Origin: CALJIC01 sp039805565
GTDB lineage: Bacteria; Chloroflexota; Chloroflexia; Chloroflexales; Roseiflexaceae
NCBI GenBank assembly: GCA_039805565.1
Contig: JBDLTZ010000184.1
Location: 1 to 25,115, forward strand
Reading direction: 5' to 3'
DNA length: 25,115 nt
Shown: positions 1 to 6,588 of the stretch, piece after piece
How the letters are laid out: the number at the start of each line of letters is the position of its first letter
Position numbering within the stretch: position 1 is the stretch's first letter
The notes under the pieces: generated by a model
What the model was told of the DNA's origin: nothing
What the model saw: the letters and a program-made list of their open reading frames with translations, nothing else
Databases searched by the model: none
Program-made: the position numbers and the translations under genes

Positions 1-177
1 CGCCGCCCAGCATCGGCCGGCGATGTGCTTCTCCTGCGGCGGCTCACTGCCGTCGAGGGTATGGCGCACTACGCCCTGAGCCTCCTGAAGCGGCTCATGC
101 CTGATGAGGCCGACGAGATTGAGCGCACATCGGCGTTGTGGTTCAAGGGAGCAGCACGGGATGAAGGTGAACGATAG
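1..177 (+). CDS. 3' end of an unrecognised gene (5' end outside window)
   Basis: Frame 1 is open from the first base to a TAG stop at 175-177, giving a 58-residue tail with an amphipathic helical stretch (AHYALSLLKRLMPDEADEIE) and high GC at third positions, as expected of coding DNA in this genome. An ATG at 61-63 could start a much shorter protein but has no clear ribosome binding site, so a gene running in from the left is the simpler reading. No family is recognised. It lies on the same strand as the recombinase downstream and may belong to the same integrated element. This is a composition-based call and the segment could be a remnant. Confidence 0.4.
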   Translation, partial: RRPASAGDVLLLRRLTAVEGMAHYALSLLKRLMPDEADEIERTSALWFKGAARDEGER

Positions 178-215
178 AACCGGTCGGATGTGGCGGGTCC
201 ATACTGTCCGATCGT

Positions 216-234
216 TCGTCGTGGTATACGACGA
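216..234. promoter_or_regulatory. Perfect 7-bp inverted repeat, possible operator
   Basis: TCGTCGT (216-222) and ACGACGA (228-234) are perfect inverted copies separated by GGTAT. The repeat sits immediately upstream of the GGGGAG ribosome binding site (235-240) of the small gene starting at 247. A dimeric repressor site or an RNA hairpin next to the ribosome binding site are both possible. The position and symmetry are seen; the function is inferred. Confidence 0.4.
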
Positions 235-246
235 GGGGAGAGCTTC

Positions 247-516
247 GTGACTAGACAGCGCCACGATAATGAAGCCCACCAGGTTCGTCCGGCGATCCTC
301 CCGCCACATAGTGACGATACCGACCCGACGCCGCTGATCGACACCCTTGCATGCGTTGCGCTTGCCATTGCCGAACGTCGTGCCGCGCAGAGCACTCCGC
401 AGCCCACGGCAGCCTTGAACACCCGTTCGACCTGTGATACCCTTGACGATGAGGGTCAACGGCGGGTGGCGCGGAGCCGGCGCCTGCTCCGACTTCCTCG
501 GCGAAGAGCAACATGA
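247..516 (+). CDS. Small hypothetical protein upstream of recombinase
   Basis: An 89-residue frame starting at GTG 247, with GGGGAG six bases upstream, and ending at TGA 514-516, 13 nt before the recombinase ATG at 530. The same frame is open further upstream, but the ribosome binding site points to 247. The protein is hydrophilic, with an acidic N-terminal half (DDTDPTPLIDTLACVALAIA) and a very Arg-rich tail, and no family is recognised. Tight spacing to the recombinase suggests co-transcription, and a directionality or accessory factor of the element is conceivable but unsupported. The Arg-rich tail is also what a chance open frame in GC-rich DNA looks like, so the call is tentative. Confidence 0.4.
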   Translation: MTRQRHDNEAHQVRPAILPPHSDDTDPTPLIDTLACVALAIAERRAAQSTPQPTAALNTRSTCDTLDDEGQRRVARSRRLLRLPRRRAT

Positions 517-529
517 TACGAGAGCAACG

Positions 530-1987
530 ATGCGCTGCGCGATGTATATTCGGGTGAGCAGTCGCCAACAGGTGAAGGGTATCAGCCTCGACGATCAGGT
601 GCGCGCGTGTCGCGCTCATGCTGAGCGGATGGGCTGGAGTGTCGTGGAGCCACTCTACATAGAGCCAGGTCGGAGCGCATACACCGAGCGGCTCGACAAG
701 CGCGTCGCTTTCCAGCAAATGCTGAGCGACGCGAAACGCAAACTGTTCGACGTGGTGCTGGTCTACAAGCTTGACCGCTTCGCCCGCAAGACGCTGGTCC
801 AGTACCAGGCTGCGGCCGAGCTCGAGCGCTACAAGGTGCAGATCGCGAGCGCGACTGAGCCGATCGACCGCAAGACGGCCGCCGGTCGTATGACGTTCGG
901 CATGCTCGCGGTGGCAGCCGAGGCGTACTCGGACCAGCTGAGTGAGCGCATGAAGGATGTGCGGCGGGCAGAGGTCCGGCAGGGGAGACACGTCGGCCCG
1001 GTGCCGGTGGGGTATGTCCGCGGCAGTGATGGCAGGCTGAAACCCTCCCCGAACGACGCGGATGTCGCGGCCGTGAAGTCAGCCTTCGCGTGGTACCGAA
1101 CCGGGAACGAGAGCAGCCTTTCCCTGGCGCGGCGGCTGAACGATGCCGGTTTCTCCTGGCCGCGCTTTGACGGCACCCGCGCGCCGTTTCACAAGGATGG
1201 CGTGGTCGAGCTGCTGCAGAACCCGGTCTACATCGGCCGCATTGTTGCGGCGGGTGAGATTGCCGAGCATGCGCATGAGCCGCTGATAGACGTCGCGACG
1301 TGGAACGCGGTTCAGGCGATCCTCGCTGAGCGGCGCGCGAAGTCGCCACACGGTGGGAGAACGAGCGTCGGGCCGATTCAGCGGCAAGAGGGACTGCTGA
1401 TCGACCTGGCCTACTGCAGTAACTGCGGCTCGCGGCTCTGGTACATCGGCACGCGGCAACGCTACCGGTGTAGCTGTAGAACGTCGGGCGGTCACTGTAG
1501 TGCACGGTCGTTTGCGGCGGGCGTGGCGGAGGACCGCGTGATCGACGCGATCAGTGCGCTGACGCTGCCTGCGGCGTGGCGGGAGCAGGTTGTGGAGGAG
1601 GCCAGTCATCTGCTCGAGCAAGAGCACCCGACATACACCGGCCGCTCGGCGCTTGAGGCGCGGCTGCGGCGCATCGTGCGGTTGTACGAGGATGGACTGA
1701 AGCCTGAGGCGGACTATACGCGGGAGGTTGCCACCATCCGGGTTCGGCTTGCGGCGCCGCCGCTCACGGCGCCGGCCGATGATCTCAGTGCGGTGGCTGC
1801 CGTGCTGGGAAACACGTCAGAAGTATTCGCTGAGGAGAAGGTGGGGGAGTGTCGTGCTATGCTATTCCAGCCAGTAGACCAGGTCTACCTGCGGCACGAC
1901 GCGCTGCTTGCTATTCGCCCGACAGGAGGCGCCTGGCGGCTGCTGAAGGCAGTGCACGAGCGAATGCAGCCATTGATCAAAACATGA
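530..1987 (+). CDS. Serine site-specific recombinase (resolvase/invertase N-terminus, recombinase domain, zinc ribbon)
   Basis: A 485-residue serine recombinase. From the chosen ATG at 530, the N-terminal catalytic domain (about residues 2-153) carries the YIRVSS motif with the nucleophile at Ser10, which is exactly the spacing of gamma-delta resolvase, and YKLDRFARK with the expected active-site arginines. A recombinase domain follows (about 155-258, GPVPVGYVRG to QNPVYIGRI), then a Cys-rich zinc ribbon (C296, C299 and C314/C316/C322) and a C-terminal helical region. This is the layout of large serine integrases and transposases that work without a tyrosine nucleophile. The frame is open back to 434, but upstream residues precede the conserved fold. 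The stop codon TGA (1985-1987) overlaps the 3' end of the opposite-strand tRNA-Lys gene. It most likely mobilises an element extending left of the window. Confidence 0.93.
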   Translation: MRCAMYIRVSSRQQVKGISLDDQVRACRAHAERMGWSVVEPLYIEPGRSAYTERLDKRVAFQQMLSDAKRKLFDVVLVYKLDRFARKTLVQYQAAAELERYKVQIASATEPIDRKTAAGRMTFGMLAVAAEAYSDQLSERMKDVRRAEVRQGRHVGPVPVGYVRGSDGRLKPSPNDADVAAVKSAFAWYRTGNESSLSLARRLNDAGFSWPRFDGTRAPFHKDGVVELLQNPVYIGRIVAAGEIAEHAHEPLIDVATWNAVQAILAERRAKSPHGGRTSVGPIQRQEGLLIDLAYCSNCGSRLWYIGTRQRYRCSCRTSGGHCSARSFAAGVAEDRVIDAISALTLPAAWREQVVEEASHLLEQEHPTYTGRSALEARLRRIVRLYEDGLKPEADYTREVATIRVRLAAPPLTAPADDLSAVAAVLGNTSEVFAEEKVGECRAMLFQPVDQVYLRHDALLAIRPTGGAWRLLKAVHERMQPLIKT

Positions 1988-2056
1988 GCCGGGTGGGGAT
2001 CGAACCCACGACCCTCTGATTAAAAGTCAGGTGCTCTACCACTGAGCTACCGGCCC
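1985..2056 (-). tRNA. tRNA-Lys (anticodon TTT)
   Basis: Read on the minus strand, a 72-nt cloverleaf is visible. The acceptor stem GGGCCGG/CCGGCTC has one G-T pair and discriminator A. The D arm is GCTC/GAGC. The anticodon loop CTTTTAA has anticodon TTT at 2024-2022. The T arm is GTGGG-TTCGATC-CCCAC. The anticodon stem has an outermost C27-A43 mismatch where a pair is usual. CCA is not encoded. The last three bases of the gene double as the stop codon of the recombinase on the opposite strand. Confidence 0.97.
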
Positions 2057-2063
2057 ACTGGCA

Positions 2064-2095
2064 ATTATAGCATATTGCGGGGCGGGCGTTGTCAG
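2064..2095 (-). promoter_or_regulatory. Promoter of tRNA-Lys
   Basis: On the minus strand a perfect extended -10, TGCTATAAT (TATAAT at 2069-2064), lies 7 nt before the first base of the tRNA. A CTGACA -35 candidate is at 2095-2090 with a long 20-bp spacer, so the extended -10 probably carries most of the signal. Transcription starting about 7 nt after the -10 would begin at or within a base or two of the mature 5' end. Confidence 0.6.
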
Positions 2096-2124
2096 CGTGT
2101 TCCTGAGCAGGCGCCGTCAGCGAG

Positions 2125-2130
2125 TATAAT
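2125..2130 (+). promoter_or_regulatory. -10 box of the DUF2721 gene, leaderless geometry
   Basis: A perfect TATAAT is followed by six bases and then the ATG at 2137, so the predicted transcription start falls on or next to the start codon. There is no Shine-Dalgarno sequence. No good -35 is seen at 16-18 bp. This promoter is back to back with that of tRNA-Lys in an 80-bp gap. Confidence 0.6.
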
Positions 2131-2136
2131 GGCCCT

Positions 2137-2532
2137 ATGGAACTGACGCTCACCACGCCGGCGCTGCTCTTCCCGGCGATCTCGCTGCTGCTGCTGGCCT
2201 ACACCAACCGCTTCCTGGCGCTCGCCGCCCTGGTGCGCGACCTCGCGGCGCGCTACAAGTCCAGCCCGAACACGCGCATCGGCGCGCAGATCGCCAATCT
2301 GCGCTACCGTCTGATTATCATCCGCAACATGCAGTTCTTCGCGGTCTCCAGCTTCTTCCTCTGCGTGCTCTGCATGTTCCTGCTGTTCGCAGGCCAGCCG
2401 GTCGCCGGGCAGGTTGTGTTCGGCGTCAGCCTGCTGCTGCTGCTGATCTCGCTGGGGCTCTCCATCCGCGAGATCTGGGTTTCAGTGGACGCGCTCCAGC
2501 TCCAGCTCGCCGAGCTCGAGGACCTAGACTGA
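2137..2532 (+). CDS. DUF2721 family small membrane protein
   Basis: A 131-residue integral membrane protein resembling the DUF2721 family in length and layout. It has an N-terminal hydrophobic segment (LTTPALLFPAISLLLLAY, about residues 4-22), a basic loop with RYKSSPN and RYRLIIIRN, then two closely spaced hydrophobic helices (about 67-88 and 92-112) and an acidic C-terminal tail ending ELEDLD. The function of the family is not established. It is a single-gene unit: tRNA-Lys lies divergently upstream and the quinone oxidoreductase gene converges from the right. An ATG at 2129 is out of frame, and the 2137 start is supported by the adjacent -10 box implying a leaderless mRNA. Confidence 0.85.
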   Translation: MELTLTTPALLFPAISLLLLAYTNRFLALAALVRDLAARYKSSPNTRIGAQIANLRYRLIIIRNMQFFAVSSFFLCVLCMFLLFAGQPVAGQVVFGVSLLLLLISLGLSIREIWVSVDALQLQLAELEDLD

Positions 2533-2647
2533 GCTCTCGCAACAGAGGCGCGCAGTGCAGAGAAGCGGCCGTGACGGTCGCAGCGCCCGGCACAATTGCG
2601 CCGCCTCTGCTCACCAGACCGGCTCCCGCTCTGTGCGCTCCACGCCC

Positions 2648-3616
2648 TCATGGGATCAGCAGCAGCTTGCCCGTGGTGCCTCGCCCGGCCAGCGCCTCCT
2701 GCGCCGCGCCGGCCTCGGTCAGCGGGTAGGTCGAGTCCACCCGCACGCTCAGCTCTCCCGCTGCTATCCAGCGGAACAAATCCCCCGCGCGCGCCAGCAG
2801 CTCGTCGCGCGTGGCGACGTGGTGCGCCAGCGTCGGCCGCGTGAGGAACAGCGATCCGCCCGCATTCAACCGCTGCGGGTCCATCGGCGGCACCGCCCCG
2901 CTCGACTGGCCGCACAGCACCAGGAAGCCGCGCGGGCGCAGGCAGCTCATGCTGCCGTCGAACGTCGTCTTGCCGACCGAGTCGTACACCACGTCCACGC
3001 CCCGCCCGCCGGTCATGCGCTTCACCGCCGGTGCGAACTCCTCCTGGGTGTAGAGGATGACCTCGTCGGCGCCGGCCTGGCGCGCGAGCGCCGCCTTGGC
3101 CTCGGTGGAGACGGTGCCGATCACGCGGGCGCCGCGCCTCCGGGCGATCTGCACCAGCAGCAGTCCTAGCCCGCCGGCCGCCGCGTGTACGAGCGCGGTG
3201 TCCCCCGGCCGCAGCGGGTAGCTGCTGAATGCCAGGTAGTGTGCCGTCAGACCCTGGAGCAGCACCGCCGCCGCGTCGCGCGTGCTGACGCCCTCGGGAA
3301 TCGGCACGAGCCGGTCTGCCGGGACGATCTGCTGCTCGGCGTAGGCTCCCTGCACCGACGCGTAGGCCACGCGGTCGCCGACCGCCACCTGGCTTACGTT
3401 CGACCCCACCGCCTCGACGACGCCGGCGCCCTCCTGCCCGAGCGTGAGCGGCAGCGCCCCCTTGTACGCGCCTGTCCGGTGGTAGATGTCGATGAAGTTG
3501 ACGCCGGCGGCCTCGATGCGGACGCGCGCCTCTCCAGGTCCTGGCTCCGGCTGCGGCACGTCGTCGATCCGTAGCACCTCTGGGCCGCCGAACTCGTGGA
3601 CTCGTACTGCTTTCAT
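2648..3616 (-). CDS. qor: NAD(P)H:quinone oxidoreductase, zeta-crystallin-like MDR protein
   Basis: A 322-residue zinc-independent medium-chain dehydrogenase/reductase. The GroES-like N-terminal half includes AAGVNFIDIYHRTGAY, the signature region of quinone oxidoreductases, and GQEGAGVVEAVG. The Rossmann half carries HAAAGGLGLLLVQIAR for NAD(P)H binding and VDVVYDSVGKTTFD. The cysteine and histidine zinc ligands of alcohol dehydrogenases are absent, as expected. The protein would be cytosolic, reducing quinones or other alpha,beta-unsaturated carbonyls with NADPH. The ATG at 3616 is preceded by AAGGAG about 13 nt upstream. It is a monocistronic unit with its own promoter at 3742-3770, and it converges on the DUF2721 gene with about 115 nt between the stops. 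Substrate cannot be told from sequence. Confidence 0.92.
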   Translation of the reverse strand: MKAVRVHEFGGPEVLRIDDVPQPEPGPGEARVRIEAAGVNFIDIYHRTGAYKGALPLTLGQEGAGVVEAVGSNVSQVAVGDRVAYASVQGAYAEQQIVPADRLVPIPEGVSTRDAAAVLLQGLTAHYLAFSSYPLRPGDTALVHAAAGGLGLLLVQIARRRGARVIGTVSTEAKAALARQAGADEVILYTQEEFAPAVKRMTGGRGVDVVYDSVGKTTFDGSMSCLRPRGFLVLCGQSSGAVPPMDPQRLNAGGSLFLTRPTLAHHVATRDELLARAGDLFRWIAAGELSVRVDSTYPLTEAGAAQEALAGRGTTGKLLLIP

Positions 3617-3741
3617 AGTTGTGTGCGTGCTCCTTGAGATGAGTTTGGCTCTAAAGGGTGGAGAGGTTTTTTCTCGGGGGCTGTGCGCCCGGTCCCCTGC
3701 GCGGCGCTGCGGCGCCCTGCCTGTGCGGCTGTGAGGCGGCT

Positions 3742-3770
3742 ACTATACGAACGATGCCCCGGCTCGTCAA
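3742..3770 (-). promoter_or_regulatory. Strong sigma-70-type promoter of the quinone oxidoreductase gene
   Basis: On the minus strand, TTGACG (3770-3765) and TATAGT (3747-3742) are each one base from consensus and separated by exactly 17 bp. The predicted transcript has a leader of about 120 nt before the ATG at 3616. That leader contains a small GGCGC/GCGCC hairpin. Confidence 0.7.
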
Positions 3771-3796
3771 CTGAGTGTGCATCCACCACATCTCTT

Positions 3797-3855
3797 GTCA
3801 TGCTAATCGCAGCGACGCATCTCTGGCACAGACTCTTCGCTGCGCTCAGAGTGAC
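3797..3855. repeat. Imperfect 26-bp inverted repeat, dispersed-palindrome type
   Basis: Arms 3797-3822 and 3830-3855 pair at about 19 of 26 positions around a 7-nt centre. They share an uninterrupted CGCAGCGA/TCGCTGCG core and begin and end with GTCA/TGAC. The arms resemble a palindromic extragenic repeat I recall from GC-rich bacterial genomes (TTCGCTGCGCTCAGA-type), here decayed. It lies between the qor promoter and a heptamer array. Nothing suggests a gene in 3617-3940. Confidence 0.55.
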
Positions 3856-3891
3856 AGGGTTCTTACCGGATGAGCAACTTAGCATTTGGTA

Positions 3892-3940
3892 CTGAAGACT
3901 CGAGTCTCAGTACTCAGCACTCAGCACTCAGCACTCATCA
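3892..3940 (+). repeat. Heptamer array A (7 units) abutting the Memo stop codon
   Basis: Seven in-phase 7-bp units of the CTCAGCA family: CTGAAGA, CTCGAGT, CTCAGTA, three CTCAGCA, then CTCATCA. The array ends at 3940 and the next three bases are the complement of the TAG stop of the minus-strand Memo gene. Read in the gene's direction the unit is TGCTGAG, which carries TGA. Confidence 0.9.
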
Positions 3941-5164
3941 CTACTCCCATACCACCCCAGCGACCGAGACGACCGAGGTATCCTGCTCGTCGGCAGGGCA
4001 GTGGTCGTAGCCCAGGAGTTCGCCGCGCGCGCTGCCGAGCGCCCGCAGCGCGAGGTACCCCGGCGGCAGCCCGCAGACGTTGTTTTGGTCGGCGATCGAC
4101 GCCACCTCTGCCAGAAGTCCCGCCGCGTCCCCGGCGCACAGCCGCGCGATGACCCCCTGATCCTCGGCGTGCAGGCGCGCTTTGGCCGCCGCGCCGAGTG
4201 CCCGCCCGCCGAAGGCCGGCCCGACGTGCGAGAGGTCGCCGGAGGCCACGATCAGGGTGCGCCGGCCGGCGGAGATGCGCCCGATGGCGGCGACGAGCCC
4301 CTCGAGCGCGGCGTCGTCGGCGGCGGACGCGCGGCCCTGCGTGAAGCGCACGAACGAGCCGGTGAGTATAGGCACCAGCGGCACCGGCACGCCGCCGCGC
4401 ATGTGGTGCAGCCAGACGGCCACCAGCTCGATGGCGTGTTCCCCTCGGTGGAACAGCTCGCCCGCGAAGGCGGCCTCCTCTCCCAGCGCGGCCGCCAGCT
4501 CGTCCACCGCTGCGTGGTCGGTGGGGAGCAGCCCGTAGGGCGTGGCGTAGCTCTGGCGCGTCAGCGTGATCGGCTCGGGGCCGTAGTGGTCGGTGCCGAG
4601 CAGCACCACGAGCTCTGCCTGGCGCGCGAGCTCGGCGGCGCGCTGCCAGACTCGGGCGTAGATATGCCCGCCGCGCTGGTAGTCGATGTGTGGGCTGAAG
4701 ACGCCGCGCCCGCTCGCGGCTGGGGTCACGTCAGGCGCCGCGCTCGCCAGGTAGCCGTCGAGCAGCGCTCGCAGCTCGGCCGGGTCGGCGGGGTAGGCTT
4801 GGTCGGCCAGTGCGGCGGGGCGGTAGGGTGCGGCGCGGTAGGCGGTCACCACCGCGCCGCGCGCGGCGGCGAAGCGCTCGTTGTCCAGCAGCAGCGCCTC
4901 GTCGAGCGCGGCGAGTAGCTCGTCGAGCACCTCCTCATCCACCTGCAGCCCGTAGCGCGCCCGCAGCTCAGCCCGCATCGCCCCGCGGTGCGTCGCCCCG
5001 TCGCAGAGCAGCAGCGCCGGCGCGAGCTGCTGCGCGATGACGACACCGTGCTCGGCGAGGCGTAGCGGGTCGCGCAGGAGGTAGGCGGGCATGCCGCCGT
5101 GGCTGATTGGGCGCGCGTCCACCGGGCGCAGACGCGGGTAGCCGTGGGCAGATGATAGGGACAT
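3941..5164 (-). CDS. AmmeMemoRadiSam system protein B (Memo family) with N-terminal helical domain
   Basis: A 407-residue Memo-like protein. The C-terminal two thirds (about residues 150-407) match the Memo fold related to extradiol dioxygenases. Visible motifs are SPHIDYQRGG (H159), LGTDHYG (H193), RGEHAIE (H243), ASGDLSHVG and NNVCG, which supply the His/Asp/Cys pocket expected of the family. The first 100 residues form an extra domain (LLRDPLRL, LCDGATHRG, LLLDNERFAAAR) often fused to such proteins. The start at 5164 is chosen for GGAG ten bases upstream; the frame extends to 5212 without support. The usual AMMECR1 and radical-SAM partners are not in this window. The substrate of bacterial Memo proteins is unknown. 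The stop codon is flush with heptamer array A. Confidence 0.9.
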   Translation of the reverse strand: MSLSSAHGYPRLRPVDARPISHGGMPAYLLRDPLRLAEHGVVIAQQLAPALLLCDGATHRGAMRAELRARYGLQVDEEVLDELLAALDEALLLDNERFAAARGAVVTAYRAAPYRPAALADQAYPADPAELRALLDGYLASAAPDVTPAASGRGVFSPHIDYQRGGHIYARVWQRAAELARQAELVVLLGTDHYGPEPITLTRQSYATPYGLLPTDHAAVDELAAALGEEAAFAGELFHRGEHAIELVAVWLHHMRGGVPVPLVPILTGSFVRFTQGRASAADDAALEGLVAAIGRISAGRRTLIVASGDLSHVGPAFGGRALGAAAKARLHAEDQGVIARLCAGDAAGLLAEVASIADQNNVCGLPPGYLALRALGSARGELLGYDHCPADEQDTSVVSVAGVVWE

Positions 5165-5282
5165 ACACTTCTCCGCTGAGCGTGAGTGGTATACGGAATG
5201 TTGTCTCTGCATGCTACACGAGAATAGCCCCTGTATCTGGCGGTTCTCATCCCGTCAACCGAGCGCACCTCCTGAAACTTGA

Positions 5283-5710
5283 GGCGGACAACGTCCGAAT
5301 GCTGCAGGCGATGAGGCGATTGCGCGCTATGTGCCTGCGGATGTCCCGCCGCGTCTGCTGCTTGATCGGGAGGGGCGCTGGCCGATATCCGGGCGCAGCT
5401 CCACCTGTGGCTGACGAACTACGGCACGCTCGACGCCGCCAGATATCCGTACGGCTTCATCTCCAGGCTCTCGCCCTCGCGTGTCTCCACCGAGTGCCGG
5501 CCGCCATTGTCGAACGCGAACTGCGGCCGCATCACCACGGCCGGTGTGACAACTTCCGTCTGCTTCGAGGTCTCCGGTGCAGCGGTGGGGACTACGTGCG
5601 CGACAACGGCACCTGGCGAGAGCTGGGGACGCAGTAACCTCACGGCTGGCTCGGATGGTCAGCTATGGTTTGTTCTCGATGCGGGAGCACTCCGGGCGAG
5701 TGGGGCCTGA
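5283..5710 (+). pseudogene. Decayed coding remnant in a gene-poor stretch
   Basis: The 677-nt gap between the Memo and endonuclease V genes (5165-5841) has no intact gene. A frame with coding-like composition runs 5366-5710 and translates to a plausible protein end (LADIRAQLHLWLTNYGTLDA, then Cys-containing LSNANCGRITTAGVTTSVCF, ending at TGA 5708). It lacks an ATG, GTG or TTG before 5507 and has a stop at 5363. Another frame just upstream (5283-5407) gives DEAIARYVPADVPPRLLLD, which would join it after one frameshift near 5375. No family is recognised; a pseudopilin-like or cell-surface protein is only a guess. The rest of the gap, 5711-5841, shows nothing. Confidence 0.3.
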
Positions 5711-5841
5711 TGGGATGGGTTTTTACGCATATCGGCTCCGTGCGGACTACGGGCTGACCCTGAGCGGGCAGCTGTCTGTGGGTGGCGGCGGAGCAGTGGG
5801 GTTCTGCCGCGAAGCGGAGACGGCCGGCGCCGGGGCTGGCG

Positions 5842-6552
5842 TCACAGCTCATCGAGCAGCCGGGCCTGCTCTGGCGCCGGGCCCTCGCGCAGCTTGGGGA
5901 TGCGGCTGTGCGAGGCGAGCCCGTCCGCGAGGCGGGTGGTCTCGGGCAGGCGGTACTTGGTGATGCACGACATAACGAAGTGGAGCGCGGTGGGCAGCGA
6001 GACACGGTGGCCGATCGAGATGTAGACCGGCTTGACGCCGGGCCGGGTGCGGAGCACCGCGCCGACCTCCTCGCCGCGGTCCACGAGCGACACCCATGCG
6101 CCGCGCTCGTCGGGGAGCGGGCCGTGCCTCCCGGTGAGCAGCGACTTGGCGCAGCCGATCGCGGGTATGTCGGTGAGCACGCCGATGTGGCTGGCGATGC
6201 CGAGCCGGCGCGGGTGGGCGATGCCCTGCCCGTCGCAGATCAGGAGGTCGGGCCGCACCCTGAGCGCCTCGATCGCCGCGACCACCGCATGCCCCTCGCG
6301 GAACGAGAGGAAGCCGGGGATGTAGGGGAACAGCGCCGGGCGGCGTGCGATGGCGTAGTCGAGCGGCTCGAGCGAGGGGTAGTCCAGCACGACCACCACG
6401 GCCCGAGCGGTGGCGCCGTCATCCTCGTAGCCGGCGTCCACCCCGGCCACGGTGCGGATCTCGCCGTGCGCGTCGCGGGCGATGACCTGGGTGCGGAGCC
6501 GCTCCTGGATGACCTGGGCCTCGTCGAGAGTTGTGGGCCACTCGTGTTGCAT
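5842..6552 (-). CDS. nfi: Endonuclease V (deoxyinosine 3' endonuclease)
   Basis: A 236-residue endonuclease V, which cuts the second phosphodiester bond 3' of deoxyinosine in deaminated DNA. The catalytic metal ligands are visible in order: Asp39 in AGVDAGY, Glu86 in FLSFREG and Asp107 in LICDGQG. The PYIPG wedge (residues 78-82), which inserts at the lesion, and the HPRRLGIASHIGV segment are intact, and the length is typical. The ATG at 6552 is preferred over an upstream TTG at 6570. It has no ribosome binding site but a TATACT -10 box ends six bases before it, so the mRNA is probably leaderless. It is monocistronic, with the same-strand VWA gene ending just 36 nt upstream. Confidence 0.95.
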   Translation of the reverse strand: MQHEWPTTLDEAQVIQERLRTQVIARDAHGEIRTVAGVDAGYEDDGATARAVVVVLDYPSLEPLDYAIARRPALFPYIPGFLSFREGHAVVAAIEALRVRPDLLICDGQGIAHPRRLGIASHIGVLTDIPAIGCAKSLLTGRHGPLPDERGAWVSLVDRGEEVGAVLRTRPGVKPVYISIGHRVSLPTALHFVMSCITKYRLPETTRLADGLASHSRIPKLREGPAPEQARLLDEL

Positions 6553-6558
6553 GGGGGA

Positions 6559-6587
6559 AGTATACGGCAATCCTGCCGGATTGGCAG
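6559..6587 (-). promoter_or_regulatory. Promoter of nfi, leaderless geometry
   Basis: On the minus strand, CTGCCA (6587-6582, four of six matches to TTGACA) and TATACT (6564-6559, five of six) are 17 bp apart. The ATG follows after TCCCCC. The -10-to-ATG distance of six bases is the same as for the DUF2721 gene. Confidence 0.55.
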
Positions 6588-6588
6588 C

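Noticed and set aside
2089..2094. TTGTCA as -35 of the DUF2721 promoter
   Set aside because: It is 30 bp from the TATAAT, too far; the same bases fit better as part of the divergent tRNA promoter.
5107..5637. A 176-codon plus-strand frame across the Memo start and the gap
   Set aside because: Its first part is antisense to the Memo gene, the rest is Arg-rich and not coherent; the other frames in 5283-5710 look more coding-like.
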